14,080 nucleotides of DNA from DASUGM01 sp036274055. GTDB lineage: Bacteria; Acidobacteriota; Vicinamibacteria; Vicinamibacterales; SCN-69-37. The translations under genes were made by a program, and so were the position numbers. The notes under the pieces were generated by a model. That model searched no databases and was not told the origin of the DNA. It saw only the letters and a program-made list of their open reading frames with translations. This document shows, piece by piece, positions 13,406 to 14,080 of the stretch; positions within the stretch are counted from its first letter, which is position 1, and each line of letters opens with the position of its first letter. The DNA is taken from the NCBI GenBank assembly GCA_036274055.1, contig DASUGM010000263.1, positions 1 to 14,080 of the forward strand, in the 5' to 3' direction.

Positions 13406-14080
13406 ATGATGCGAGGCTTTCGAGGAGCTCTGCTGACGGCAGCGCTGCTCGCGGTATCGGCTGGAGTCGCCCACGCGCAAGCGATCGGGTCGATCTTCGG
13501 CAAAGTGACCGACCCGTCCGGCGCGACGTTGCCGGGCGTGACCGTGACCGTAACTGGTCCGACTCTCCAGGCGCCGCTCGTGACCACCACGCAAGACAGC
13601 GGCGCGTATCAGTTTCCGAGTGTTCCCATCGGCACGTACACGGTGACCTTCGAGCTGTCGAGCTTCAAGAAGGCCAACCGCAGCGGTGTGCAGGTGACCA
13701 ACGGCTTCAACGCGCAGATCGACCAGAAGCTGGAAATCGGCGCGATGACGGAAGAAATGACGGTCACGGCGGCCTCGCCCGTCGTTGACACCAAGAAGAC
13801 CACCACCGGCGCGGCGTTCACGAAGGACATCCTCGAGAACATCCCGTCGGCGCGCGACCCGTGGCAGATCATCAACATGACCCCGGGCGTCCAGGCCGGT
13901 CTGAACGTCGGCGGCTCGTCGTCCGGCCAGCAGGTCGGTCTGTCGGTCTACGGTTCGAGCGCGAGCGTGCAGTGGAACCTCGACGGTGGGTCGATCACCG
14001 ACCTGTCGTCGAACTCCTCGCCGTCGTACTTCAACTTCGACTCGTTCGAACAGATCCAGGTGACCACCGGCGGCGGCGAC
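13406..14080 (+). CDS. Oar-like TonB-dependent receptor (copy 3), partial at the right edge
   Basis: The frame is open from the ATG at 13406 to the end of the window (225 codons), so only the signal peptide, the carboxypeptidase-regulatory-like domain and most of the plug are present. The signal peptide ends AHA/QA at residue 24. AAGGAGG (13394-13400) precedes two tandem ATGs; the first aligns with the start of copy 2 (MMRG versus MTRG) and is preferred. The sequence aligns to 9816-10490 of copy 2 without a gap. Counted by eye, there are 45 differences in the first 228 bp but only 16 in the remaining 447 bp. The product is presumably another barrel of about 1060 residues. This is a truncation by the window, not a broken gene. 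Confidence 0.9.
   Translation, partial: MMRGFRGALLTAALLAVSAGVAHAQAIGSIFGKVTDPSGATLPGVTVTVTGPTLQAPLVTTTQDSGAYQFPSVPIGTYTVTFELSSFKKANRSGVQVTNGFNAQIDQKLEIGAMTEEMTVTAASPVVDTKKTTTGAAFTKDILENIPSARDPWQIINMTPGVQAGLNVGGSSSGQQVGLSVYGSSASVQWNLDGGSITDLSSNSSPSYFNFDSFEQIQVTTGGGD
13634..14080 (+). repeat. Near-identical direct repeat of 10044-10490
   Basis: These 447 bp match 10044-10490 at about 96% (16 differences counted by eye) without an indel, at an exact offset of 3590 bp. The repeat covers the end of the regulatory-like domain and the plug of receptors 2 and 3. It is long enough to serve as substrate for RecA-dependent recombination, which could delete or fuse receptor genes. It continues past the window edge. 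Confidence 0.85.

Overview
The window reads as GC-rich chromosomal DNA from a Gram-negative bacterium. Its tandem Oar-like TonB-dependent receptors, which carry a carboxypeptidase-regulatory-like N-terminal domain and no SusD partner, fit an Acidobacteriota genome, perhaps Vicinamibacteria. That placement is inferred from family resemblance, not from a marker gene. No tRNA, rRNA, CRISPR array, transposase or prophage gene was seen.

Layout. (1) 167-1621 (+): a sodium/solute symporter (SSS family), preceded by a short region of GC-rich hairpins and GATCG repeats. Its 3' end overlaps the 3' end of the convergent gene at 1581-2771 by 41 bp. (2) 3820-1581 (-): an operon of a short leader peptide with tandem Phe codons, pheA (prephenate dehydratase with a C-terminal ACT domain) and a soluble histidine kinase. 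pheA and the kinase overlap by 4 nt (GTGA). The leader shows all parts of a transcription attenuator: Phe-Phe leader peptide, 1:2 hairpin, an exact antiterminator pairing, and a terminator with a GAAA tetraloop and U tract directly before the pheA ribosome binding site. (3) 6096-3958 (-): a polytopic GT-C-type glycosyltransferase fused to a C-terminal TPR region, separated from the phe operon by a 12-bp perfect inverted repeat. (4) 6237 to the right edge (+): three tandem outer-membrane receptor paralogues, the third cut by the window end. The first two are followed by strong stem-loop terminators, and the second and third have recognisable sigma70-type promoters, so they look like separate transcription units.

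Most notable. The pheA attenuator is well supported from sequence alone and suggests that phenylalanine supply sets transcription of both pheA and the downstream kinase. The receptor paralogues share a 5' untranslated leader with ordered conserved blocks and a stem that shows a compensatory base-pair change between copies 1 and 2. Copies 2 and 3 are mosaic: about 80% identical over the first 228 bp of coding sequence, then about 96% over the next 447 bp, which suggests gene conversion. The two complete receptors keep twelve mature-region cysteines arranged as six close pairs, unusual for an outer-membrane barrel.
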